Assembly (NCBI RefSeq): GCF_040954835.1
Contig: NC_090698.1
Span: 52,586,284-52,650,283 of the forward strand
Direction: 5' to 3'
Origin: Lepisosteus oculatus
Taxonomy: Eukaryota; Chordata; Actinopteri; Semionotiformes; Lepisosteidae
DNA length: 64,000 nucleotides
Shown: one piece after another, positions 52,901 through 62,890 of the stretch
Layout: every line of letters begins with the position of its first letter
Numbering within the stretch: the stretch's first letter is position 1
Made by a program: the position numbers and the translations under genes
The notes under the pieces: generated by a model
The model's input: the letters and a program-made list of their open reading frames with translations, nothing else
The model's database searches: none
What the model was told of the DNA's origin: nothing

Positions 52901-54273
52901 GAAAATCAAACCTGTGTACTTCTTCCTTTACTGGAAGTCACCATTGAAAATAACGCGATGTATGCCAGCCTCACTTTAACCACCTTACATGCTGTTTTTG
53001 GTTTCGATCGTTTCAGAGGGCAAACGACTCCACTAGCAACTGCTACTCTGTTCAAAACAAAGATGTACATTGTCTTCACAGGCTACAAACTTTTCCACCA
53101 CAATCTAAGGTTTCATAATTCCGGAAAGCCATCAGGAACTAACTATTGGTCTATTCTCATCAAAAATGTTAAGCTTAACTGTTTTAAATACATTGCCAGT
53201 GCTTGGCATCTTCAGACATTTCGTTGCCATCTATCTGTGATGTGATATCTATAAGTCTGCTAGAGTGGGAAGTTAAAAGAAAGTACTGTTCATGGAAAAA
53301 TGTTTGGCCCAGAACTTCCCTGGTATTGTGTATAATAATTCACTTTAACCTTGCACCCAAGTTTTGTGCTCTGTCACTAATTTAATAATACACAACTGTC
53401 TTTTGTAAGAGTTCCTAGTACAGCTATCATTAATGTTCAAAATGAATATACTAAACAGATAATATAAAACTGCTCGGTAAAGTCCAACAATCAACTAAAA
53501 TACTGAAATTAAATGCCTTGAATGCCACATGTGATGTTTTCTTGTTCAGAACTTGGAAACAAATTACCCATGTCCTGTATTTACTTTTACCAAAAACACT
53601 CCTTTTCTTAAAATCACCAATTTAAAAATAAACAATAATATATCAAATAGCAAACAACTGAAAACAAACAACTGAATCTACAGTGTGTTCCTTAAAAGTA
53701 ATAGATTTATAAATGTGTTTTCAAAGACAGAATTCTCAATTTTTTAAAAAATTAACTGCTGTTTTCAGTTTAAGTGAACTACTATACATAGCGTATATAT
53801 AATTATACAACGAGATGCTTTGCACTTAAGTTAACATTATTCATATTCATGGATAAGCAGTTCATTGATTATATAACATTGTAGAGAGTTAAGATAGAAT
53901 TGTTCTGGCCTAACAAGATGCCATAACACTGGTCAGAAACAATAGAATTGTCAATGCTGCAAGTCCTGGCTGATTTCTACTTTGAGTTTATGCAATGTGG
54001 CATACCTACAAGTGGCAAAGGGATTCTCACTTCTCTCCATGAGCTGTGGTGTACTGGCGCAGCTGGAGCATAATGGCTGTCCCCTGACTCTTGGGTTAAA
54101 GCTGAATTTCAGTGGTGGACGAAATGGGTCCTGTCCTCTATAAGAGCTTCAGAACACTGTCAGCATCAAAATGCCTAAAATCAATTTAATTACATACTTA
54201 CATTTTTGCAGACCTTTTCAAAGATGAGATTCCTTTGCAGGGCAGCTTTTGTAACTTCATCAGGTTTTAAAGC
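40734..54273 (-). CDS. SRFBP1: Serum response factor-binding protein 1 (BUD22 family), 5' exon missing
   Basis: Nuclear protein known in mammals as a cofactor of serum response factor; related to yeast Bud22, a ribosome-biogenesis factor. Join of 54273-54202, 47162-47081, 46528-45754, 45014-44977 and 40918-40734: 1152 nt, 383 residues, all junction phases agreeing. The N-terminal helical part begins [20 protein letters not shown], then [16 protein letters not shown] and [11 protein letters not shown] long acidic, Ser/Lys-rich disordered middle contains [17 protein letters not shown] and [15 protein letters not shown]. The end [14 protein letters not shown]...[10 protein letters not shown] is the most diagnostic part. 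Human SRFBP1 has about 429 residues, so roughly 45 N-terminal residues (one exon) are missing and probably lie beyond the right edge. Tail-to-tail with LOX, as in human. Confidence 0.9.
40919..41789 (-). other. SRFBP1 intron, left part
   Basis: A 117-codon plus-strand open frame at 41290-41643 has no recognisable motif and I do not call it a gene. Confidence 0.45.
41790..42180 (+). mobile_element. CR1/L2-like LINE 3' end
   Basis: The plus strand reads [19 protein letters not shown] and [13 protein letters not shown], resembling F.IKFKIL...KALHGLAPSYLSELL of fish LINE proteins, and then decays. The non-coding tail CAGCACCTTGAGATGA...AAGGTGCTATATAAAATAAA followed by TTATTATC is a typical LINE 3' end. 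Confidence 0.65.
42181..43676 (-). other. SRFBP1 intron, middle part
   Basis: No exon, no named repeat recognised; probably includes old unrecognised repeats. Confidence 0.4.
43677..44905 (-). mobile_element. Decayed Tc1-like transposon
   Basis: The left end CAGTGGGTGTAGAAAGTACTG is matched inverted near 44885-44903 (GTCACTACTTTCTACACC). The outermost right bases are lost. On the minus strand the frame 44101-43841 reads a Tc1 transposase core: [21 protein letters not shown], then [20 protein letters not shown]. The usual QQDNDPKH has become QHVNEPKH, so the second catalytic Asp is gone. Further frames are broken. It lies in an SRFBP1 intron and is dead. Confidence 0.8.
43841..44101 (-). pseudogene. 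Tc1 transposase remnant
   Basis: 86 codons covering the region between catalytic residues 1 and 2 of a Tc1-family transposase. The second catalytic Asp is replaced (HVN for QDN), and the first Asp and the Glu lie outside the frame. Not functional. Confidence 0.75.
44977..45014 (-). CDS. SRFBP1: SRFBP1 38-bp micro-exon
   Basis: Lies between acceptor TCTGTTTTCCAG and donor GTATGA. Encodes [12 protein letters not shown], joining the large exon (...QHGKR) to the last exon (TVKNK) in frame at both sides. Confidence 0.8.
45015..45753 (-). other. SRFBP1 intron
   Basis: AT-rich, GT-AG ends, no repeat or gene recognised. Confidence 0.6.
45754..46528 (-). CDS. SRFBP1: SRFBP1 large exon
   Basis: 775 bp, acceptor TTCCAAAG, donor GTATGA. 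Encodes [18 protein letters not shown] and a long acidic low-complexity region with [19 protein letters not shown] and [20 protein letters not shown], ending RPQHGKR. The BUD22-like acidic and basic blocks are here. Confidence 0.9.
46529..47080 (-). other. SRFBP1 intron
   Basis: No repeat or gene recognised; AT-rich. Confidence 0.6.
47081..47162 (-). CDS. SRFBP1: SRFBP1 82-bp exon
   Basis: Acceptor TATTATAG, donor GTAATA. Encodes [20 protein letters not shown] and KKIIDIK, ending one base into the Ala codon completed by the next exon. Confidence 0.9.
48585..48815 (-). pseudogene. Unidentified protein-like frame in SRFBP1 intron
   Basis: On the minus strand a possible acceptor (GGAATTTCCAG) is followed by 76 open codons ([19 protein letters not shown]... 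to SSPPSPGSI, then TAG). The residues look like a Ser/Thr/Ala-rich linker of a nuclear protein. Another frame stays open past the stop to 48479 ([13 protein letters not shown]...WESSSQS), as would be expected if one original frame was broken by a frameshift. I do not recognise the parent. It could be a retrocopy fragment, an alternative exon or chance. Confidence 0.3.
50262..50438 (-). pseudogene. Unidentified C-terminal protein fragment in SRFBP1 intron
   Basis: A 58-codon minus-strand frame reads [48 protein letters not shown] and TAA. The composition (all residue types, no low complexity) looks like the end of a real globular protein. A stop (TGA) lies directly before the frame, so it cannot be a full gene. 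Most likely it is a piece of a processed pseudogene; the parent is not recognised. Confidence 0.35.
51945..52076 (+). mobile_element. Interspersed fish repeat, LINE/SINE-type 3' tail
   Basis: The words GATGTGTGGTGGGCGTTCTGGCGCACTACGGCTGCC, then GCATCATCCAGGTGGATGCTGCACATTGGTGG and GCTATATAAGTGTAAGC precede ATTATTATTATT. This is a tail I recognise as common in fish genomes. The 145-codon open frame on the opposite strand is a shadow of it. Confidence 0.6.
54005..54165. repeat. Possible diverged relative of the repeat at 51.95 kb
   Basis: Shares the order GAGCTG-TGGTGTACTGGCGCAGC, ATAATGGCTG, CAGTGGTGGACG and CTCTATAAGAGC with the repeat tail at 51945-52076, but with many differences. Tentative. 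Confidence 0.3.
54202..54273 (-). CDS. SRFBP1: SRFBP1 72-bp exon (most 5' exon found)
   Basis: Acceptor TTTTTTCCAG, donor GTAAGT; exactly 24 codons in phase 0 encoding [20 protein letters not shown] and VCKN. The family's N-terminal KxRxLVIRKL-type helix that should precede it is not found between here and 64000. Confidence 0.88.
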
Positions 54274-56665
54274 CTGGAAAAAAAACAGCCAGAAATGGAT
54301 CCACTTTCAATATTTTTTTTAAAACACAAGGATGCTGTGAACCAGACAGGCACTGGGGCCAGGATCACAGATGCTCTATGGCATGTTTAAGTTTAGGTCC
54401 TTGATTTATTGAGGCTTGTTGTTCATAATAAACTCATGTAGATGAGGCTTTTTTCCTCTTGCTTACAGTAGCTGGTTATGATTTTTCATGCTCTATTTTC
54501 TCAGAAATAAATAAAAAGTTCAGAGCAAAACTTATCTTCCACAAACCCCAAAGGATTTGTATGAAATGGCTTTTAAGGACTATGAAAATCATCACCATAT
54601 AAGCAACATAAGAACAAATAAAATCATGAACATCAACACAAAAATGAATAGTCTGCCAACACATTTCTGAGAAGCACTTAATGTTTGTGTTTGAATTTTC
54701 TCACCACTATATTGGGGAATAAATACTCCAATTCTGTGATTACTTAGAGATTGACTGTGTTAGAGAACTCTTTTTTCTTGATTTTACCATTTTTTTGGTG
54801 AAATTTATTGGTAAATTCTGAAAATGGGGATTTCACATTTCAAATATTTTTAGACACAATCATATTGATTTCTGAAATAGCCAACTTAATGTTCTCTGTG
54901 TTCTCTCAGCAGTACACCACAATAATATATTTCTGGTTCAGTCATTGCACATTAAACTGCAAAGATTTAATGTGTACATATAGTAACAAAACCATGCTGC
55001 ATTAGGCTGTGAGCTTACTGATGAGTAAAAATCATAAATAAATATTGTTGACAATTTCTTTAGGATTTCATTGTTTTGCTTGTCTGTTTGATTAGGTTTT
55101 GTCCGAAAGCAGCAATAGGACTGTGAATGAGAACCATTTCTCAGTGCAGTACATGAAGTCACATAATCAGTACCCAAGGGAGCACCTGTGCAGGTTCAAT
55201 TAAAAACAGCCTTGATACTGATAGGATTATCCTTTTTTGTGTTTATAGACTAATTTAAAATTAATATATCCAGCTGGCTTAAACTTTGTGACTGCATAAA
55301 AGACAGGTGCAAAAAGAAACTGACAAGAGAGTCAATGTCATAACCTATAAGAGTAGGGATTAAAACCTCAGGTATGTCATGGTTTGACAGACAGTTCTCT
55401 AAAATTTTGAGGTATTTATTTTATTACAAAACTGACTCCAACTAAATAAAAACAACACACTAAAAACAAGTACTAGTCTAAATGAAACTTTGCTGAGCCA
55501 GAGACAAATTGCCAAAAAGGAAAATTCAACAAAACATACAGCAATTATTTCCTCACAGGGTAGTCTAAACACAGATGTAAGAGGTTTGGGATTATTATTA
55601 AATTTATTTCTGTCACCCAGGCCTGTGAAATTGATTTCACCATCTAGTGTCAAGAAGCCAAGCAATTTGAGAAACAAGATGGTATAGTGCAATGATCAAA
55701 AATAAACATTTTCAGAAAACCATTAACACCAGTAATAAAATCTTAACATAGAATTTATTGCAGTAAAAACAGCAGAATAAAAACAAACATTTTTCCTATG
55801 GAAAACAGTGGCAGATTAATTACAGCCAAAATGTGGCTTTTTTTAAAACTGAATACCTCTACTTAAATTTCCATGGGTTTACCCTATTGGCCAGCATTTG
55901 GTACAGATTTAAAAACCATTTCTGGTTTCTTGGTAGAGATGAGAGCAGACATTAAAACTAACAAACAGAAAAGGTTTACTTGAACTTTCAACAAGATTAC
56001 TTAGAAAGGACTGGTCTTTAAATTACTTTAGAAATGAGTCCTAGCACTACTGACCACAGATGACTTTTTAGAAGACTTTCCATTTAAACAAGTGAGCATG
56101 GAATTTAAACTCTCTTCTAAGTGCTGGCAAGCACGTTTTCTTTTAGAAGTACATTGTTTCAGCATCTCCATTCAAAGGAATGTGGATACTGGTTATGAAA
56201 ACAAAGACAAAGGCTGCTGATCAAAAAAGCCTCTTACAGACTCATCAAATAGATTATTAACTTTCTGTTAACATATTTTAGAGGGATTTTAGATTTTTTA
56301 ATGATTACCTACAGTGATTTAATTTACATTCAAGAAGCATGACTAATGGTTCTGGTAAATGACACTTATGTCTTTAGATTTATTACACATTTTGTTAATA
56401 TGGCAGAACTAGGAGTTACTTGAAATACCGTAAATAGGACTTCTGTCACAGTCAAAACTACATTAAATCTAGTGTCATGAAAACGTATTTGCCCCTTTTC
56501 TGATGCTCTGAATTATTGCATAATTTTCAAGGTGTTATCAGATCTTTAACCAAAATCTAATACTAGATAAAACTGATTCTTGATAAAATTGATAAAAAAT
56601 CTAAAAGTCTGAGACTTATTTATTAAAGAAAGTAATTCAACATCCAATTCCTCGTATGTAAAACA
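54274..56665 (-). other. Presumed SRFBP1 first intron, left part
   Basis: No exon or named repeat recognised. Short open frames on both strands around 55.4-55.7 kb overlap each other and show no motif. Confidence 0.4.
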
Positions 56666-58000
56666 CAGTGGTCTCAATAATTATTGGCACCCTTGATAAA
56701 GATTAACAAAAAAGCTATATAAAATAACCGCATAAATAAACAGCACAAATGAGCTATATTTTATGTATTCAGAAATAGTAAAACTACTTGCTTTTATTTT
56801 ATTACAATTATTTCAAAACAAATGTTTTAAAATGAGTAATACTAATACTCAAAACAAAGGTGTCAAATTTATTGGATCCCGTATTTCTAGTACTTGTTGC
56901 AACCTCCACAGCCTGGATAACATTACAATGCCTTTTCCTATAATGTTTAATAAAGCTGGAAAACACATTGGGAAGGGCGATGGACCACTCCTCTGTGTGG
57001 ACATTTTCCAGATCCTTAGTCTATGTTCACGGACTGCCCCCTTTAATTCAGAACATAGGTTTTTAACCAGATTTAAGTGCAGAGACTGAAATGGCCATTC
57101 TAAAATGTAGATTTGGTTTTTAGTCAACCATTTCCCTGTTGATTTTGAGGTATGTTTGGGGTCACTGACATGCTGGAAGGTTCACCTGCAAATAAGGCAC
57201 AGCTTTCTGGTAGAGGCAACCAGGTTTTTGGCAAGAATATCGTGGTACTTAGTCGAGTTCATGATGCCACTGATCTTAACAAGGGCCCCTGGGTCAGTGG
57301 CAGCAAATCAGCCTCAGAACTTCAATGATCCACTGCCACATTTCACGATGGGTATGAGGCTCTTTTCTTTGTGCACATACCTCTCTGACACTAAATGTAC
57401 TTAAGGTATGAGTGACCAAATAGTTCAATTTTGGGTTCCAATCCCAATGGTATTGGGAAAACTCCAGCTGCTTCAATTTCTTTCTTGTTGTCAGTAAGGG
57501 ATTTCTTTTGGCAACCCTTCCAATAGCTTGTTGGTATGGATGAACCTCCTAAATGTTGATTTTGAGTCTTGGTGACCCCAAAAGCTACAAATTTCATCTG
57601 TGACCCTTGGATTCTTTTTTGCCTTCTTCCCCATTTTCTTCACTGGGTGTGGGGACACAATGCACTCGTGTCCTTTTCCTGGTAGGTTAACCACTGTCCT
57701 AGGGTTTTTGAACTTCTGGATTATTGCCCTAATTATGCTAAGTGGTATATTTAATTTTATATGAACTGCACTCTATTCATTATATGATTTGTTATTTTTG
57801 ATTTCTCAGTTCTTTGCCTTTCCCCATGGTGATGAATGACGTAAGGTTTTCAATTGAGTGTTACCTCTTCTTTATACTCTTGTGAACCAGGAAGTTTAAA
57901 ATAACATTCCTTAGGACTGAGTTGTATTTAAATAAGCAGCATTTAAATTGCAGATTGTTACATTAAAACAAAATCCAGGGGATCCAATAATTCTGACATT
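56666..58000 (-). mobile_element. Decayed Tc1-like transposon
   Basis: The left end CAGTGGTCTCAATAATTATTGG is a typical Tc1-family terminus, matched inverted near 57983-58000 (CCAATAATTCTGAC). Minus-strand frames hold scattered transposase pieces: ILEWPFQSLHLNLVKNLCSE (from ...WPSQSPDLNPIENLW..E) near 57060-57110 and IELFGHSYLKY near 57391-57430. The catalytic Glu motif NPIEN has become NLVKN. There are several frameshifts; the element is dead and its right boundary approximate. Confidence 0.7.
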
Positions 58001-58083
58001 TATATTTGTGAAAAAAACATTGAACTACTAATTTCCCTGTTGGACTCAATAACTGGTTACTCCACTGTTAGCTACAATAACTG

Positions 58084-58946
58084 TGTTACATCCCAGTGTG
58101 CGTTCCATGTGTGTTGTTGTTGCAACGTTCCACACTTCCTGACCTTGACTGTTCTCCCTCCCCCATTGGTCCATTATTACACCATTGTTTCCGTATGACG
58201 TCATCATTAATCAGCTTCTCGGCCAATCAGAGTGCAGCTTATTCACTATATAACTTGGTGGTTTTCAGAAGGAAGGGGCCTTTCGTTTGACTTCAGTCCT
58301 GCTCGGCTTTGGTTTCATTTCGCTTTTGGTTTTTGCTTCTGCTTTGCTTTGTTCGTGTGTGTTTTTGTATAGCTTTGTTGGTTTGTGTTGGTTTATTTTG
58401 CCATTACCTTGCCCTAACGCGTTGTATGTTCAACCTGTGTGTTCTTTTGTACCCTGTTACTTGTATCTAGTCTCGCTTGTATTCGTAGTTCACTTGTGTA
58501 TTTGTATGAACTTTTGTGTATAGGATAGTTTAGGTTGTTGGGTACATTCTACACACTTAGTTGATTTTTGTATTAGTTACACTAGTTAGTACGGGTGAGT
58601 GCCATTTGTCTTGTATGGTTTTTGGTAGTCAGTGAAGGTTAGCTAGGGCATTTTAACATGCCGAAGACCGTGTGTTTTGGATTTTGTTTTGTAGTTAGGT
58701 CAGTTTTCCCTCACTTTCTTAGCCAGCTCCATTTTGTTTGTTATTTTCTTTCCTTTGGCACCGCTCTAGTTCCCTACCCCTGTGTTATTGTGTCTTACTA
58801 CGTACCAGTCACTTAATCACCTTAAAATAATCACTTTTGCACCAACACTTATCACGCTTCCTAAGTCCCTCATCAGAACCCACCTGCATCCAAAAACTAT
58901 CCTAAATGTTACACCCCTATACCTCTGGACACTTGGTGTCATAACA
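58084..58946 (+). mobile_element. Solo LTR of a retrotransposon, with exact 5-bp target duplication
   Basis: An 863-bp unit begins TGTTACATCC and ends GTCATAACA (TG...CA, imperfect inverted ends TGTTA/TAACA). It is flanked by AACTG on both sides (58079-58083 and 58947-58951), an exact 5-bp duplication. Inside is a compact promoter: CATTGG (inverted CCAAT) near 58164, the palindromic cAMP-response element TGACGTCA at 58196-58203, CCAAT near 58222 and TATATAA near 58249. It is more GC-rich than its flanks. No coding sequence is present and no clear AATAAA was seen. The direction is inferred from the promoter order. Confidence 0.8.
58160..58260 (+). promoter_or_regulatory. LTR promoter with CRE, two CCAAT boxes and TATA
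   Basis: In order: inverted CCAAT, TGACGTCA, CCAAT and TATATAAC, with spacings normal for an RNA polymerase II promoter; transcription would start about 58275-58285. The same CRE word occurs at 63712 without this context. Confidence 0.55.
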
Positions 58947-59046
58947 AACTGCAACCAAACAACGGAGTACATCCACCCTCTCCCAGTAGGATTGGTAGCT
59001 ATTCTGATTTTAGGAGGTGTTGTTAATTGGGGGAATAATTTTTGCT

Positions 59047-59300
59047 CTCAGAATTAGAATCACCTTTATTCACCAAGTATATTTCACATACAAGGAATTT
59101 ATTCTGGTATATTTAGTGCTGCAAACACATTCTATATATAATCTTATACAAACAAGACTGACTGAGATCACTAAGAGTGCAAATACAACTAGGAATTCTG
59201 GTAATGTGTGGTTATATTCGGACTCGAGGTTACTTAATCATCTTTTCATTGCAAATTGTCAGTTACACAAAAAGTGCTTGATAGATGTATAGATGTAGCA
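59047..59300. repeat. Possible interspersed repeat
   Basis: GAATTAGAATCACCTTTATT.ACCAAGTATATTTCACATACAAGGAATTTATTCTGGT resembles a repeat common in fish genomes (..AATCACCTTTATTGGCCAAGTATG..CACATACAAGGAATTTG..). Ends not defined. Confidence 0.45.
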
Positions 59301-60647
59301 GTCTGCAATAGGACTGGTCATTGAATAGGTCTACAGATGTGTATTTCTGCACTGCTGTTTTGGTCTCAGTTACTTAACTGAACTGGTAACTGACATTTAA
59401 TCTAAATTAAGTGTGATCTTTAGCCAATGAGGATAAATATATGAATGACAGACTGGGGATGATGATCACTATTTTAAATAACTCGGTATAGTACAACAGA
59501 CACCTGTTTAACTGAAAACTGATGAAAAAAAGTTACAACTGCTTGCCAGAGAACAGAAACTGTAATATATTGGGACAAAAAATCATGATTAAGTAACAAT
59601 TAAAAAATATCTGTAAGTTGCAGCATAATGTACAAGATAAACTAGAATGGGGAAAGTTGGAGAGTGATTTGCACAGCAAAAAGCAAAGAAAGTTTAAGGC
59701 TAAGATTAACGACAGATTTTTTAAAAAAATCCTCAGAGGTCTATACTGAGGACTAGTATGAATCGGATGTCTAAAACCAATATTCAGCGTGGAAAACTCT
59801 ACTTTTCTTTAAACCTGAAATAATAAAACTGCTGTGTTAATAACAGTTTTGCATACAAGCCACGTACCTAAGTACAACTCAGCCTTTGAATCTAGCCCAT
59901 ACAACCTAAAATGCCTTGAGCTACTTGTCCTTTAGAATACTGAATTCCCTACCACCACCTAACAGATCAGTCTCAAGCCAATTAGGACATACATGGTGAT
60001 ACAACATTTAATTATGTTTTATGCTTAAGCATTTAACTCATTTGAAATAATTTTAAGCTATAGTTTACACATTAAAATACTTTAATGTTAGTTGAAATAT
60101 AAGCAGTTGCAAATGCTACTTCTAACTTTCAATAGTTTCCAAAATTGCATAATTCAGATGGAGTCTTCACAAGTTGAGCTTTCTTTTCAATAACACTAAT
60201 GCCCAAGGCCATTATGCTTATATAATACAGAAATAAAAATAGAAAATAAGAAACGCTCAGGCTTGTACCAACAGTTTCTTCGATCTATATCCAAGTTGTT
60301 AAAAGGCCCAGATTTATTTATCAATACTGTATTTTCATAAAATAATTTATCATTGCAATACAGTGAATAGCAATTGAACCTTTACAAGATGGGTGATGGG
60401 AAAATACTGATAAGTTAACAACCACTTAAGTATAATGCTATGACTACTTTGAGAGGTTCCAAATTAAACAAAAAGTTTCCAGTTATGGCTGCTTTCTTCA
60501 TATGGACATTGATTCACCGCCAAAACTGGTACTGTACAGTGAAAAACTACATTAAAGGGCAATGTAAATATTTGTTCTAAGACCAGTTATTAGTTTCAAA
60601 TGACACATTTCCATGACATGGCAATGACTGCATAAAATATACAGATA
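59301..60647. other. Non-coding stretch, nothing recognised
   Basis: Presumed SRFBP1 first intron. No exon or named repeat. Confidence 0.4.
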
Positions 60648-61792
60648 CAGTGCAGTCCGTAAGTATTTGGACAGTATTTGGACAGTTACTACAATTTGTG
60701 CTGTTTTGGCTCTGTACTCCAGCACATTGGATTTGAAATGAAACAATGACTATGAGGTTAAAGTGCAGAATGTCAGCTTTAATTCAGGGGTATTTATGTT
60801 TATATTGGAAGAACCATATAGGAAAAATCAGAATAAAAATCAGTGACATAGCCAAAACATAAGGTGTGTCAAAATCAACTGTTTGGTACATTGTTAAGAA
60901 GCAAGAACAAACTGGTGAGTTTAGCAATAGCAAACGACCTGTAGACCACAGAAGACAGCAGTAGTGGAAGACCGAAGAATACTTTCCATCGTGAAGAAAA
61001 CTGTTGAACACTGTTGGAAAAAAAGGAACTGTTCATGATCCAAAGCAAACCACCTCATCTGTGAAACACAGTGGAGGTGGTGTCATGGCTTGGTTGTGTA
61101 TGGCTGCCAGTGGAACTGGCTCACTTGTCTTTATTGACGATGTGACTGCCAATGGCAGCAGCAGGATGAATTCTGAAGTGTACAGAAGCATCTTATCTGC
61201 TCAGATCCAACCAAATGCTTCAAATCTCATTGGACGGCACTTCACCTTGCAGCAGGACAATGACCCCAAACATACTGCTAAAACAACTATGGAGTTTTTC
61301 AGGGCCAAAAAGTGGAAAGTTCTTGACTGGCCAAGTCAATCACCCGTCCCGAATCCCATTGAGCATGCATTTCACTTACTAAAGACATGACTGAAGGGAA
61401 AAAAACCCTGAAACAAGCAGGAACTGAAAATGGCTGCATTGCAGGCCTGGCAAAGCATCATCAGGGAAGATATCCAGCGTCTGGTGATGTCTATGGTTCG
61501 CAGACTTCAGGCAATCATTGACTGCAAAGGATTTGCAACTGAGTACTAAACATGAGAATTTTATTTAAGATTATGTTAATGTGTTCAATTACTTTTGGTC
61601 ACATGAAATGGGGGGGCTATGTATAAAAATGTCTGTGATTCCAATATGGCTCACTTAATATAGAGGTAAATACACTCGAATTAAAGCTGACATTCTGCAC
61701 TTTAACCTCATAGTCATTATTTTATTTTAAATCCAATGTGCTGGATAACAACAAAGATTGTATCACTGTCCAAATACTTAAAGACTGCACTG
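60648..61792 (+). mobile_element. Internally deleted Tc1-like transposon
   Basis: The element starts CAGTGCAGTCCGTAAGTATTTGG and ends in its inverse CCAAATACTTAAAGACTGCACTG, flanked by TA duplications (60646-60647 and 61793-61794). Long inner repeats also pair: GACTATGAGGTTAAAGTGCAGAATGTCAGC near 60749 and its inverse near 61690. At 1145 bp it is shorter than a full element; the 5' half of the transposase gene is missing. The left end carries a small tandem duplication of AGTATTTGGACAGT. Confidence 0.9.
61004..61390 (+). pseudogene. Tc1 transposase, C-terminal part only
   Basis: 128 codons: HSGGGVMAWLCMAASGTGSL, FIDDVTANGSSRMNSEVY, LQQDNDPKHTAKTTMEFF (second catalytic Asp kept) and WPSQSPVPNPIEHAFHLLK (Glu kept; Asp-Leu changed to Val-Pro), then a stop. 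The N-terminal DNA-binding domain and first catalytic Asp are absent, so it is non-functional. Sequence after the stop shows further broken transposase up to the DCKGFAT-like end near 61545. Confidence 0.85.
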
Positions 61793-62800
61793 TATATTCA
61801 GAAACTGCTGGTATGCCAATAATCATTAAATAGCTGTAAAGGCTGATGAACTTAAAAACATCCAACATTGTATTTCTAAAGCAGGTGATTACACAAAAAA
61901 TACAGAAGATTATATATATTTTAAAAGTCAGGTCAATATGCTTTCTATAGATGGAACTTTAATGGGAACTTATTACACTGAGACAACCAAAGGACTGAAA
62001 ATAAAACAATGGACATTATTCATCCCCTTCAAACAACATACTATGCTTATTTATAATATGCAAAATGAAAGTTGTGCTTATACAGTTTAAATACACAAAA
62101 CACTGCAATATTTCAGTTACTTCAACTGTATAATGAATTTACTACATTTTTTCAAGCTATATAGTTAAGGCTACAGCTTTAACTTTCCCTTACTAGTAGG
62201 TCACTATTGGAAACATTAAATAAAATGCACCTCATAAAAAAAAAAAACTTCTTCCATGTGCAAGGTCTGGTCATGCAGACCCAAGCTACTGCTGTGCTAC
62301 TATTTCTTAAACATCACAAGAGAGCTGATAAAAAATACCATGTGGCCCTAATTACCCAAATCTCTTAGCCAACACTTCAGACTTTCCAAGACATTAACCC
62401 TGGATAACTACAGCCTAAAATGCTACACCTTTAATTTCATAAAATGGGATATTTATACCATGGAAAGTGCCTATAATTAAAGTTACAATGGCATCAAGTT
62501 AACGAAAATGCACCATAATTTGACTGGAACTCCCATACTTATGTGGTTTATTACTATCATAATCCTGGGAGCTGATTACAGTATTTTATTCAATTTAAAT
62601 ATTGGGAAATTAAGCTGTCTTTAAGTATGAAGGGAGGTTCATAATGAACAAAATGATCATCAAGATTATCAAGCTTTATCTTGAAATTTAAAACAATCAG
62701 GCTTTAGAACAGCAAGAAACATTAATGTGAAAATGCACATAAAAAACTGAAGAAGTTCAAGTGGGGATCTGCGTCAGCAAGTATAGACTTCAAAGAAACA
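61793..62800. other. Non-coding stretch, nothing recognised
   Basis: AT-rich; no exon or named repeat. Confidence 0.4.
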
Positions 62801-62801
62801 G

Positions 62802-62890
62802 GTAAAGGTTTATTCCATGTTGAAAGGAAAAATAAAGAGATAGCGTTTCAGCTGTGGATCCGTCTTCAGGTGTGTCTCTTTTTAGCAAGT
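62802..62890 (-). repeat. Hammerhead-like motif, second copy (Penelope-like element remnant)
   Basis: The minus strand reads CTGAAGA, then CGGATCCACAGCT, then GAAAC (62869-62845), matching the CUGANGA...GAAA core of a hammerhead ribozyme. Stem II is weakened by changes from the GGC..GCC form. The plus-strand start GTAAAGGTTTATT.CATG (62802 on) is shared with the copy at 25618, showing both come from one family. Confidence 0.5.

Larger units (their letters stand above)
47163..54201 (-). other. Large SRFBP1 intron
   Basis: About 7 kb with GT-AG ends. It holds two unexplained protein-like minus-strand frames (48585-48815 and 50262-50438) and a repeat tail near 51.95-52.08 kb. A patch at 54005-54165 looks like a diverged relative of that repeat. 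Otherwise AT-rich with nothing recognised. Confidence 0.6.

Noticed and set aside
58287-58523. 78-codon Cys/Phe/Leu-rich plus-strand frame
   Set aside because: Lies wholly inside the solo LTR, in its T-rich part after the TATA box; not protein-like.
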